DNA from: Acrasis kona
Taxonomy: Eukaryota; Heterolobosea; Eutetramitea; Acrasida; Acrasidae
Length of the DNA: 64,000 nt
Assembly (NCBI GenBank): GCA_026419775.2
Contig: JAOPGA020000762.1
Span: 1-64,000 of the forward strand
Direction: 5' to 3'
Shown: one piece after another, positions 41,764 to 52,499 of the stretch
Numbering within the stretch: position 1 is the stretch's first letter
Layout of the letters: the number at the start of each line of letters is the position of its first letter
The notes under the pieces: generated by a model
The model's database searches: none
What the model was told of the DNA's origin: nothing
The model's input: the letters and a program-made list of their open reading frames with translations, nothing else
Position numbers and translations under genes: made by a program

Positions 41764-43385
41764 CTAGTCATTAATTTCTCCATCTTCTGACAAGCTCATC
41801 TCGTCACAAACAGATTTTAGGTTATCTCTAACCGGTAGTATTGCATCCGACCAAAGCATCTTTCTTTTGCTAATGTCGTCTAATTTCAAAGCCTTCTCTC
41901 TAACCACTAATAGCGTTGTTAAATATTTATACAGTATCTTTGTTGGATAACTTCCTTTCTTAAAGCACATATCTTCGTCAAGTCCCTCTAACTCTAATTT
42001 CATTAGGTCGTACTTTTCGTTATCTAAATCAAGTGTGGGATCAATCTCGGAGAGCTTTTTAATGTTCGAGTCAGTCAACACCTTCTTGCATTCGCTCCAA
42101 CTGTTTAGACCATCGTTAAAGAACTTCGAATTTCTTAGATCGAAGGACATGACTGAACTTCTAATCGTTGTAGTGGTTTTGGGTGTATTGATTGGTATTC
42201 CCTCTATATTATCAACCAACAGAAAAGCCAGAGCTCTGACAGTTTTAAGTACGACTTCTGGAGGATCTGAGTATCTCTTTAGCTCCACAATAGCAGGTGC
42301 TACCACATCAAACAATAAAGCAGGTGATGCATTAATGATTACGCTATCATTCTTTATCTTATTATTTCCGTCCAAGTCCGATAATACATCATCGGTTAGG
42401 GCAACTGACGAACCTTTATTTTCTTCAATTGGCTCCTCAAATACCGCAGTAGTAGACATTGGACTGGTAACATCAATTGAAAGCTCTCTAACAGGAGATT
42501 CTACTATAATTGTTGGTATTGTGGTTGCCATTTTTTGCAGTTGAATACCACCTGGAGCAGAAACAACCTTGGGTGTATCCATTTTCTGAGTAACTGCGCT
42601 GTCTTTCTTGTCTGCTGCAAGGGCGTCTTTTGCGAGTTTTTCTTGTGAATTTTGTTGTCTTTTTCTTCTAAGGTAGAATAAAAATAATAATAATAAAGGT
42701 ACACAGATGACACAAGACAACACTACCAACCCACCAAGTACTCCACCTAATATTGCACCCGCTAATACCTCCCCTTTGACGCAGTTACCGGCTTGGCACG
42801 TTAAACCCTTTGTGCAACATTTTCCGCTACAACAGGGACTTCCAGGACCACAACATATGGTATGGACAGAATTACCATCATCAATTACTTGGCAAGGTGT
42901 GTAAGTGGAGTTAGGACAACATGCTCCCATAGTTTGAGAAACACAAGTAGCATCCCTAGCACAGCAGCTATTACCACAGCATTTAGGGTACGCTTCACTA
43001 CAGCAAGTTCCATCACTACATCCAGGATTGGCTCCACAACAATTTGAACTAAAAGTTGCATTTCCTCTATTACATACTGCTGATGCCTGGCAACACTTTG
43101 CTGTTCTTGGAGTATCTCCACAACATATAGATGTAGATGCTAACAAGTATGAGGTAAGTGAGATGACATGCAAAGCTTACGGCAGCAATATCCACCACAA
43201 TCTCTCTGTGCATCAGTACATGCAGCTGCTTGTCTAAATTCGAAAAGCTGGTATGAATCCGAAAAGGGGTAAAGTTGCGGTGAAGAACAATTAGATTGAA
43301 TGTTCAAGATACCCGTTGTTATCTTGGTCTGCGTTAATACTAGCCCTGCGTATAACAAAAGTAAAAGAAGCGTTGCTTCCTTCAT
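41764..43385 (-). CDS. cysteine-rich type I membrane protein
   Basis: Exon 1 (43385-43181) and exon 2 (43139-41764) joined by a 41-nt intron give 526 residues. A signal peptide (MKEATLLLLLLYAGLVLTQ) is followed by about 160 residues with many CC pairs (GGYCC, CQASAVCNR, CCGANPGCSDGTCC), reminiscent of granulin or other knottin-like repeats. One membrane segment (AGAILGGVLGGLVVLSCVI...LLLFLFYL) and an RRKR stop-transfer follow, then an about 300-residue cytoplasmic part that is Ser/Thr-rich and then helical. Looks like a surface receptor or adhesin; ligand and family unknown. Confidence 0.7.
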
Positions 43386-43609
43386 TATGTGTTAATTCAA
43401 AGATTGTAGTTTGGTAATAATTAATAGAAAATTTATTCCTATTCTGGTTAAAGCTTCTTACAACCATAACGAGGCATCGTTTGATTATTTCATATACAGT
43501 TGAGAAAATTAGAATCTTGGATGTCTTTAGACCGAAAGTCTCATTACTACACAGAAGACTATCTCAGAGTACAGAAATGAGACCTCACCAGTAAAGAAGT
43601 AATTAAGAA

Positions 43610-44365
43610 CTAAATGTTTTGTTTATTGATACGAAGAATCTTCTCTGCGTCAGTTGGTCCAGTTTGTTTTTTGAGAGTTTTCATGAAAGCCTTTTCATTC
43701 TTCTCAAGCCCTTCCTCAACTAGATCTTTTTTTAACTGATTCCGAACTTCTTGATTATCGTCAACTTTTGACAATTCATCCAAAACAAATTCGGAACGCT
43801 TGACATTGCGGTAGGGTAAAAGTAACTTGAACATGCTAGCATATAGAGCTGGTTTAATTTGACTCCTTATGGGGTATGTTTTCAGGTATTTTTTAAATTC
43901 TTCAAACAATTGTAGAACACGATCACGATCCTGTGGACACATTTGAATCAACATGCAAACATACCTTGGTTTAATTATTACATTTTTCTCACTTAGTTTC
44001 CTCATAAACAAAAACGCTGTGTCGACATCATTATTGTTGAAAGCTGACTCAATCATTGCCATCATGACAGAGTTGTCAGTATTTTCTTTGAGTGATTTAT
44101 ATACCTCCCATGATTGTTTCATGTTCAATCTGACTAACAATGATACCGCATCGTAACGGTTCGGTTTTTTCATATAGTGGTTTAATGCCGTTTCATATTC
44201 CTCTTGTATTAGTGCCATGCGAAACTCTGTTATTTTTAACGCTTCCTTCACACTCTCTTCATTGATTGTGGGTTCAATGAATATTGTCTGACCTTCTTGG
44301 AAAGTATTAAAAGCAGTCGAATAGCGCCTGCAACATGAACTCCTCAACAAGATTCGTTTTAGCAT
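43610..44365 (-). CDS. mitochondrial PPR-like helical-repeat protein
   Basis: I choose ATG 44365 over the upstream in-frame ATG at 44458 because the latter would overlap the next gene's end, and the shorter start gives an Arg-rich presequence (MLKRILLRSSCCRRYSTAF). The rest is helical hairpins of about 35 residues (DTAFLFMRKLSEKNVIIK, RVLQLFEEFKKYLKTYPIR, RSEFVLDELSKV), consistent with PPR or related repeats that bind organellar RNA. No catalytic domain. Assignment is from repeat spacing only. Confidence 0.5.
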   Translation of the reverse strand: MLKRILLRSSCCRRYSTAFNTFQEGQTIFIEPTINEESVKEALKITEFRMALIQEEYETALNHYMKKPNRYDAVSLLVRLNMKQSWEVYKSLKENTDNSVMMAMIESAFNNNDVDTAFLFMRKLSEKNVIIKPRYVCMLIQMCPQDRDRVLQLFEEFKKYLKTYPIRSQIKPALYASMFKLLLPYRNVKRSEFVLDELSKVDDNQEVRNQLKKDLVEEGLEKNEKAFMKTLKKQTGPTDAEKILRINKQNI

Positions 44366-44417
44366 GTGAATTTTTACAAAGAAAGCAAAAACAAAGCCTG
44401 AAGGAGAAGAAAATTTT

Positions 44418-45674
44418 TTAATAGAACTGGTACCACTTCTTCTTTGGTGGTTCAACAAAATCTTGAACCTTTGCTTTTGCTTGTTGAGCCTTGCTCACAA
44501 CTTGATCCTTCAAATTCTCAGCAACCACCTTCACATCTCTTTCAATCTCTGCTGCTTTACCTTCAACCTTGACCTTGACTTGATGGGCTTTCACTTTTGC
44601 TTCGTTTGCTAATCTTATGGTTTCGTCGTACGCAGCATTCGCAGCATTTCTTGCGGCGATTTTAACGTCAACTGCTTTGTCTTGTGCTTTGTGAATGGCT
44701 GCATCCTTGTATCCAGATGCGATTCCTGATGCTATGTGTGCGTATCCATAGGCGGTGTCCTTTACATCTTCTGCTTCTTCCCATGCTTGATCTTGAATGT
44801 TGACTGCTTTGTGTTTAATGTTTTTGATTTGTTCTCTAGTGTAATCTTTGGCGGCGTCCTTGTAATTTCCTGCGACATCAACTGCTGCCCTCACATAATC
44901 GTTGGCTGTATTTTCTACATTCTTGATCTGGTCTCTTGCTTCTTGTTTGACTTCTTGAGCGTAATGAACGGTTTGGTCTACTGCTGCGTCCTTGTACTCA
45001 GATGCGGTTTTCTTTGCATTCTCAATTTTGTTGCGTGCGTTGTCTTTAAGGTCCTCTCCGTACTTGTATGTGGCATGTTTGGCGTCTTCGTACTTGTTAT
45101 AGGCCATGTTGATTGTGGAGTCCTTGTATTGCTTTACTGTTTCTTTGATGTCATGTAGTTCGTCTTGAGCTCTGTCTTTGAGGTCGTCAGCATATTGGTA
45201 TGTTGCATCTGCAGCGTTGTAAATGTCATGTTTGATGTCAAGCACCTTGTGTGAGGCCCTTCTTTTTGCTTCCAAGGCTGCATCAGAAATGGTATCCTTG
45301 AATGCGTATGTGGTGTCCCTAGTTTTTTCATGAATGGAGTTTCTTGCATTGTGGATTGCATCGTTTGCAGTATTGATGGCAGAGTTTGCGACATATCTTG
45401 CATCAGCCTTCAAGTGTTCATACTTGTTAGACGCGACATTGAACAGGTCGTTGATTTTAGAGTCTAGGAATGATTTAGTGTGTTCATACTTATCGTGGAA
45501 GAAGGATGAAGCATCTCTCTTCAATTTGTTGATCTCGTGTTCAGCTTCTTTTTTGACGTTTTTTACATCTACTTTGATATGATCTTTAGTTCTCTCAAAG
45601 CTATATGTGTACGCTAGGCTAGAGCTTAAAAGTAATATTAAGATAGTGAACTTTATTGTGTTTGTTGCGTGCAT
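44418..45674 (-). CDS. secreted LEA-like/apolipophorin-like amphipathic repeat protein
   Basis: ATG 45674 gives a signal peptide (IKFTILILLLSSSLAYTYS) and about 395 residues of amphipathic helix rich in Lys, Ala, Asp, Tyr with a recurring unit like YKDAAVDQTVHYAQEVK or YEDAKHATYKYGEDLKD, spaced about 33 residues (three 11-mers). This is the periodicity of group 3 LEA proteins and exchangeable apolipoproteins. It ends in PPKKKWYQFY. A desiccation or lipid-binding role outside the cell is an inference from composition. The upstream ATG 45704 is possible but adds nothing. It is close to the PPR-like gene, same strand. Confidence 0.6.
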   Translation of the reverse strand: MHATNTIKFTILILLLSSSLAYTYSFERTKDHIKVDVKNVKKEAEHEINKLKRDASSFFHDKYEHTKSFLDSKINDLFNVASNKYEHLKADARYVANSAINTANDAIHNARNSIHEKTRDTTYAFKDTISDAALEAKRRASHKVLDIKHDIYNAADATYQYADDLKDRAQDELHDIKETVKQYKDSTINMAYNKYEDAKHATYKYGEDLKDNARNKIENAKKTASEYKDAAVDQTVHYAQEVKQEARDQIKNVENTANDYVRAAVDVAGNYKDAAKDYTREQIKNIKHKAVNIQDQAWEEAEDVKDTAYGYAHIASGIASGYKDAAIHKAQDKAVDVKIAARNAANAAYDETIRLANEAKVKAHQVKVKVEGKAAEIERDVKVVAENLKDQVVSKAQQAKAKVQDFVEPPKKKWYQFY

Positions 45675-45742
45675 GTTTATTTTTAGATTGTTGTAAAGTA
45701 ACATAAGTGCAAGTTGTTCGAACAGTGAAACATATCAAAAGT

Positions 45743-46552
45743 TCAATTATTTATTCTATTTCTTGATTCAAGCATCAAGTGTTGGATTCTCTCAAAGATT
45801 GACTTTAACACAACATCAAGATTCCACGTTTGATAATCTCCCATCATCTTCGCCACCCTTTGTTCTTCGAAATCCAAGTCGGTGCCCCTCTTCTGACATC
45901 CTTTTAGACACACTAACGCAAATAAATCTGGCTGTGGTCCGTTAACCATGTAGGTTCCTTCTTGGTGTGCATTCAGAGCTGTTGTTATCTCTCCTTTAAT
46001 GGAGTCTTCCAGACCCTCCTGCTTTAGTTCAAATGAAGTTCCAATTAGCCTTTTGTTTGCTCTTAATACACCTTGCTGTACTAATTGTGAGTGTACCAAG
46101 GTATAGATTTTCTTTCCAATAACGGATTCTAGCTCTTTAACAATTTCTCTAATTGATTTTATTTGATAATTTGAAATGAGCAGTATTTGGTCTCTTACTA
46201 AGTCTAAATACTCAACACCTATGACCCTCTTATTAAATATGTACAAACCGTAAGACCGATCGACTGCCTCACGTTGAAAGGTAGAAAGCCTCTCCAACAA
46301 CACTAACTCACAGAGGCAGCCATAGAGAACAACCCTCTCAATTCTCTTGATAGATTTATTTATGGACAGCACTGCGATTTTTTCAGTGACAGAGAGCCCT
46401 TGACCTCCAAAACTTTGGCCTCTTTGTTTTTCATTTTCTAGTGCAATGAGGATGTTGTCCTTCTCCAAGCTTCTCGATAAAGTATCCTCTGAAGTCTGTT
46501 TTTTAATCATTGATGCAAATCCAGGCGAGCCTATACCTACACTGTCACTCAT
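45743..46552 (-). CDS. GOLPH3/Vps74 (GPP34)-like protein
   Basis: 269 residues. After an N-terminal disordered 45 residues, the pattern LSVTEKIAVLSIN, RVVLYGCLCELVLLERL, a short variable strand, LVRDQILLI, then SIREIVKELESVIGK, LVHSQLVQQGVL and a late FALVCLKGCQ helix follows the GPP34 fold of GOLPH3/Vps74, Golgi PI4P-binding proteins that retain glycosyltransferases. Sequence is divergent, and the PI4P-site Trp/Arg residues are not obvious. Confidence 0.5.
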   Translation of the reverse strand: MSDSVGIGSPGFASMIKKQTSEDTLSRSLEKDNILIALENEKQRGQSFGGQGLSVTEKIAVLSINKSIKRIERVVLYGCLCELVLLERLSTFQREAVDRSYGLYIFNKRVIGVEYLDLVRDQILLISNYQIKSIREIVKELESVIGKKIYTLVHSQLVQQGVLRANKRLIGTSFELKQEGLEDSIKGEITTALNAHQEGTYMVNGPQPDLFALVCLKGCQKRGTDLDFEEQRVAKMMGDYQTWNLDVVLKSIFERIQHLMLESRNRINN

Positions 46553-46559
46553 ATGAATT

Positions 46560-47030
46560 ATATCTGTTTCGTTTCACTTTTCTCATTGAAACCATAAAAA
46601 CCCGATGCAAATCCGAAGAAGCAATCCCAACTACTTATCAAGCTTGTTATACTTTAGACATGTCAATCACATGAACTTCTTTCGCCTTACAAATACATGG
46701 TACTATATTTAATCCACTCCACTAGACGCTAATAATTTCCCTCCTATACTTTCTGACGAAATAGGTAACCATTTCAAATTAGGATGGCTGAATTTTTTCA
46801 CACATTTTTCCCTTCCATTCATGTATTGTTATTTTTTTGAGGCTCAGAATGTAGGTTAGGGTGTAGATTTAAAATTGGAATACATGAGGGTTTGCAATAT
46901 TATGCGGAGAATAGGGTAAGAAAATTCCTAATCAGTTCTTCGAGCAAAGGTAGCGAATCTTCGGATCAACACACGGATAAGAAAGTCAACCCAACAAATT
47001 AGATCGAGTAGGGTCATTTGTAACATATAA
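46560..47030. other. intergenic, divergent promoter region
   Basis: 470 nt between the divergent GOLPH3-like and cyclase genes. No frame or repeat found. Confidence 0.4.
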
Positions 47031-47032
47031 TT

Positions 47033-50000
47033 ATGAGTGCCTCGGAGGCGACTTCAACCTTTAATGATACAGAGGATGCAAATTCAGTAGTGACGCAGGA
47101 TCACTTCTACTCGTTTCTTGAGACCTTTCGATATCGACCGCGCCCTTTTTTATACGTTTTGTACATTTCATTCATACTAATACAGACAACCACAACAATA
47201 ATTGTCGAAGATATGCATTGGGGGCCAACCTACCAAACAGTATTCGGCTATGTTGCATTAATTCGCACCGTCGGCCTTTTATATTTGCCCTACAATGGGC
47301 TTTGGATATATACAATAATACTAATCGTTTTATTTGTTATTGGAGTTGTATCATTCTTTCTATCGTACGTTTTTTTCACCCGCGGGTCGCAAACGTGGGG
47401 TGAGCGATTTCGCAAAGCATCATTATTCGTTATAGTTGTTACATCTATCATTCCCTATGCTCTATTATACCCGCTTTTACGGTTTTGGGGCTGTAACAGA
47501 GACACAGATCATTTGGTCATGTACCCAAGCGTTGCTTGTTGGGGCCCTACAAACGCGCCATGGGCGGTTATAAGTTTACTTGTATTGTTATTTCACTTGT
47601 TCGTGTATGGGTTTTCAAGTTTTTGTTTGTGCGACGGAACCGCAGGAGTGCGGTCGTCTTTCTTCTCTATATACCAACCATTCTTTATTATTTTCGATCA
47701 AGCGTCATACTTGTTCATAATTATTATTTATAGGATAAGTGTTTATAAGGAGCAATATATCAGACCAACACTTGGAATCTTACAAGCACTCATTGCACTT
47801 GCGATACTTTACAGAACAGTTCCATTTTATCGCCGGCATGCTAATGCAGTCATGAGCGGTGTAGGCTTTGCAAGGCTTTTCGGCTACATACCAACATTAG
47901 CCACTTCACCAGGCAATCCAAACAACGATCAGACGACCGGACTCATATTAGGAAGTTTTGCACTTTTTGGAATTGTTTCAGGCTTCATCGTTGGTTTTAT
48001 ATCGATGGAACTGTACGTTTGGTGGTTACTTCGCAAGACACAAAGATATGGAAGTCACTTATCAAAGTCGATCACTGTCAAGCAGAAGGATGTGGACGAG
48101 ATGGATGTAAACACTTTAGATATCGCATTACGTTTATCCATTCATCAAGGAGAAGAGTATCGTACAGAAATTGAAAAATGTGTGGAGGTAGCAGCCCTGT
48201 ATGGATTAGAAAGTGCACAACTCTGTATAACGCGCGCAATCATCGCAACCTACGTTCAAAGAAGAGCTTATGGAATTGCTACTCTAATGTTGAAGAGAGC
48301 CAATACTTTCAGACCCAACATTCTCATCAAGTTCATTATATTTTTACGTGTCAAGGATTTAGACGAGGAGATCGACGAGGCCAACACCAAAAAATACATT
48401 TACAAGAGCATAGCAAGAGGAAGAAAGTCACAAATATTAATGCTTCAATATGTGAAATTGTTTTGGAAGGCCGTCGTCAACGTTTCTAGCGATGGTTTCA
48501 CCAAGGAACAATACCAAAAGTTGAGTCGCTTAGGTCACCTCGCCTACAGCTGCGAAAGAGAGTGCGATCGCATTTTCACATCATTGATTGAAAGTCATCC
48601 AAAAGACGTAGGAGTGTTACGTGCTTACGCACAATACCTAGAGAGAGTCAAACGTGACGAATACAAGGCAGCCGTGCTCTACGACGAAGCCGACGAAATT
48701 GAAGAAAATGAAAACGAAAGAGCGGCCGTTCGTAGGAGATTGATGGCCGAGAGAGAATTAAAAGCAAGCGAAAGCACGCCCACCGATCCCAATCCAAACA
48801 ATAACCTCAATCCTAACAATCCAAACAGACTCACTAGAGAAGTACAATTGAGCGAAGTCGACATTGAGATGGAAGAGATGCCGGCCGATACCTTTCAAGC
48901 TTCTAGAGGACCCAGAAGCATCGTGACGGATGCGCCGAGCATATGGAGCAGAAAGATGAGCATCCAACAACCATCATTATCGGGTTCAAGAAGAAGAGTT
49001 GACTTTATGAGAGGTGACTTTCATGGAAAGATGGAATCAAGCACCAGTCAAAACAGCGACACCAATTCAGAAGTTAGGAAACAAGAGGCTCATCGCAGAC
49101 AATTACTAGTCAAGGACCATAAATGGGTGATCCGCGTCATTACTGGAATTTTACCATTCTTGCTGATCGGATTCGTCATCATGGCAGCGCTAGTCGAAGA
49201 GAAGCACATTCGTTTTTTGTCAACTGACTATTTGTTAGAGGCATGTGAGATGCAGTCGACGACATATGGACTGTTGAACGATTGGAGATATTACAATTTA
49301 TTAGATCGGACCAACCCGCCAGCACGTCAGAGAGATCTTCGAGACCGCATGGACATCATTCAAATCAAGTTGCAGAACAGCACGAGGGACATGACGGACA
49401 TTAGTTACGAGGGAAGCACTCGACGCGACGTTTTTTTCAATCAGGTCAACATTGTGAACGTACCTTCTCTTGATGGAACGTTGAATGGAACAGTCAACAA
49501 CATGACATTATTCGACATTAGTCAAACCATCGTACGATCGCTAGGAGACGCCGAAGCACTACCAGATTCGACATTCAACACGACCACCACTAATTTTGGA
49601 TTCATGTTCCTGTGGCTGAACCAGTTGACTTTCGAAAGTTATTACAAAAACTTTTGCAGAACATTTTGGAACGATTACATCTCAGCCGACAGCAACAAGT
49701 ACGCAATCATATCGACGATCGCAGCCGTAGGAGCCTTTTATCACGGCATTTACTTTTTATTGTTGCTGATCCCCGCCATGATCATCTTGAAGCGATCTCG
49801 TAATCGAGTGATTAGAGTTTTCGAATTCGTACCCAAGGATGTGAGCGGAAGAATTTATCGCGATTTGAAAATGGCCACCAAGCAAGACGACAAGATTCAT
49901 AATTTACCATGGTTGACTCCCATCATGTTGAAATTGATCGTGATCATCAGCGTGATCTTCTTGTTCGAATTGGTTTGTTTGGCGGTAGTTAGCTACCACT

Positions 50001-52004
50001 CGTCACTATCAGTCGTCTGTGATAAAGGTGCTTCGGAGATTATTTACTACGTGGAGGACACGTTGACTAATTTGTACCGAATCAACCAATTGGTACAGGA
50101 AATTTTATTCCCACAACCCGATCTACCATTAGGTCTAAGCGATGCTATCGCTCGGGTCACGATTCGGACGACCACGGTTCGGAGTTCTTGGAACAGGGCC
50201 AGATTTGGAGTCGGAACCATCAACGGAAAGGGATTAATCGGTTACTCCGACTACATCGACGAACTAATCAACAATGGAAATTGTACCGTCGGGTTGACCA
50301 TCGTCTCTAATTATACATTAAATGCAACCAGCGGAGAAATGGCATGTATGAGCCTGAACGAGTTGATCGATCGATTATTAACGGGCAGCGTGTCGCTCAT
50401 AAACTCCGCCAACGGAATGACACAGGGTGATGTGCTGGATCGTCTCAGCAACAATTACTATTACGCAAGAATAGGAGCAGAGTACCTACACAACATTGCA
50501 TTAGAATATTCCAGAATCTCGCAGTTGAGCTGTTCTTTCCCAGTGGATACGTTCGCCATATACGGTCCGTTGTTCGTTCCCATCTTCTTGTTGTTCTTCC
50601 CGTTGGTATTCTACGTGAATTCTTACCTGTCGATCAACCACTACATTAGGAATTTATTACAACCGGTGCCTCCCGAGACTGTCTCGTCGGTCGTGCAGCT
50701 CGATGCCTTTGTCAATCGCTTCGTGACCAATTTCAACAAGAAGATGGACTCGGATGGAATCAAATCTAGATCGTTATTTAGTAGAAAAGGAGATCAGAAG
50801 CAAGCACACGCCATATTGGAGGCAGCGAACGATGGCGTCATTTTATCGAACGATAGAGGCGTCATCATGGAATTGAATTCGAGCGCCAAAGGAATGTTTG
50901 GTAATTTGTTGGAGAGCGACGTGGTGGGAAAGAATCTGGGAGACTTGTTCGTGGAGAGGCAAGAAATGACCAACTTGTTGATTGATTTGACCAGCATCAA
51001 GCGCGGGTTGACCAAGGAATTTAACGGAATCAAGAAAAATGGCGAGAAATTTCCATGCCGCGTCAGCACCATTTTTGGTAAACTAGGAAATGCGAACATT
51101 ATCGCATGCTTCTGCACGGACGTTACGGTGGAACACAAACAACGAGAATACTTGAGCATCGAAAAGTTGAAGAATGAGAATTTGTTGTTGAGCATTTTAC
51201 CTGCGCCCGTCGCTTCTCGCCTCAAGAATGGAGAGACCAACATTGCGGATCGCATAGAGGACGCCACTTGTTTGTTCAGCGACATGGTTGGATTCACAAA
51301 GATGAGCGCCACCATGGCCGCTAGTGATTTGGTGAAATTGTTGAACGAGATTGTAACATTGTTGGACGATCGTGCAGAACACAACAAGATTGAAAAAATC
51401 AAAACCATTGGCGATGCCTACTTTTGTGTGGGTGGATTGAACGGAGAGAGCAATCATCCTCAGAACGCAGTCAAGTTCAGCATCGATGCGCTGAAGGCTG
51501 TGAGAGCAGTCACCGGAGGTCGCATCGATGTTCGGATCGGAATGCACACCGGACCGATTGTTGCAGGAGTGATTGGACTCACAAAGTTTGCTTATGATTG
51601 TTGGGGAGGTATGTCTTGTGTTTTATTTTTAGGTTTTGAATTTATTTTTAGATACCGTGAATATGGCGAGTAGGATGGAGAGCACAGGAATTCCTGGAAG
51701 AGTGCAGATTAGTAGATCCACGTTCGAAAGAGTGCACGATATGTTTGAGTTCGAGGAGCGAACGGATGTAAATGTAAAGGGCAAGGGTATTGTAAATACG
51801 TACCTTCTTTCCATGAAGCATCACTTGGAGTCACCAAGATACCCTAACATTGAGCAGACGGATTTTAGGCGCGATACTATCTTTGAGGAACAAGTTGAAT
51901 TGAGACAAGGAGATGAATTCAATGGAGTTGCCGTTCATGTTCCTACTGCACATCTTGAGGACGATGAGAGTGACGATGATGATGACGAGGAAAAAGACTT
52001 GTAA
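47033..52004 (+). CDS. multipass PAS-adenylyl cyclase (TmcB-like N-terminus)
   Basis: Exon 1 47033-51608, a 43-nt intron (51609-51651), exon 2 51652-52004: 1642 residues. The N-terminal half has about ten membrane segments and a long helical region with TPR-like FTSLIESHPKDVGVLRAYAQ (the Tmc-like family large in Naegleria). Two more membrane spans flank an extracellular, glycosylation-rich domain (about 730-860); another such loop lies at about 970-1150. A PAS domain (residues 1258-1375) precedes a class III cyclase: first metal Asp in LFSDMVGF (about 1412), second in TIGDAYF (about 1463), substrate residues K (KIKTIG) and D (YDCWGD), then NMASRMESTG across the splice site. The K/D pair predicts ATP, so cAMP. 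Ends in an acidic tail. Confidence 0.88.
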
Positions 52005-52069
52005 AAACTAAATAACTTTAATTTAATTTGTTGTGTAATTCGAAAAGCACATTGCTATTTAAATGTTCC

Positions 52070-52389
52070 TTATGCATTTGTTTCCATTGGTGTTACCGCT
52101 GTCTTTTGCTCTTCAATTTCCTTTTTTCTGGCCTCGTACCTCTACAGTTTGAATGAAAAGACATGATCATTGACAAACCTCCATTTCTAAAATGTTACAT
52201 TCCACTCAACATGTCACAAACATTACCTTCAAAATAAGTGTTCCAAACACAATGTACGCATTGGCATCCACAACAATTATCAGGAGGTGTCGGTGCTTCC
52301 AAGGGTTCCGGTATGGGCGTAACAACATCTTGCGACAGTGTATAACTCCTCGAAATGGAAAATAGAGAAAGTCGAGTGCACCTCCTCAT
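52070..52389 (-). CDS. OXLD1-like (oxidoreductase-like domain) mitochondrial protein with an 8-nt microexon
   Basis: Exon 1 52389-52227, intron 40 nt, exon 2 52186-52179 (8 nt), intron 37 nt, exon 3 52141-52070: 80 residues in phase. MRRCTRLSLFSISRSY is an Arg/Ser-rich presequence. PEPLEAPTPPDNCCG then CQCVHCVWNTYFEEMERYEAR fits the oxidoreductase-like domain consensus (Pro-rich, CCGxxCxxCVWxxYxxE) of OXLD1. Function of that family is poorly known. The exon boundaries are my reconstruction. Confidence 0.65.
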
Positions 52390-52499
52390 GTCTGTATTCA
52401 AAACCAAAAAACAATTACAATAACAATAATAGATTAAAATTTCTTTATCCGTCTCAACAAGATATTCTCTTGATAAGAAGAAAGACAACAATGTACAAT

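Noticed and set aside
42035-43047. Plus-strand ORFs opposite the Cys-rich gene
   Set aside because: Opposite a clear signal peptide-TM gene with an in-phase intron; no domain of their own.
50794-51547. Minus-strand ORFs over the cyclase domain
   Set aside because: Shadows of the conserved PAS/cyclase coding strand.
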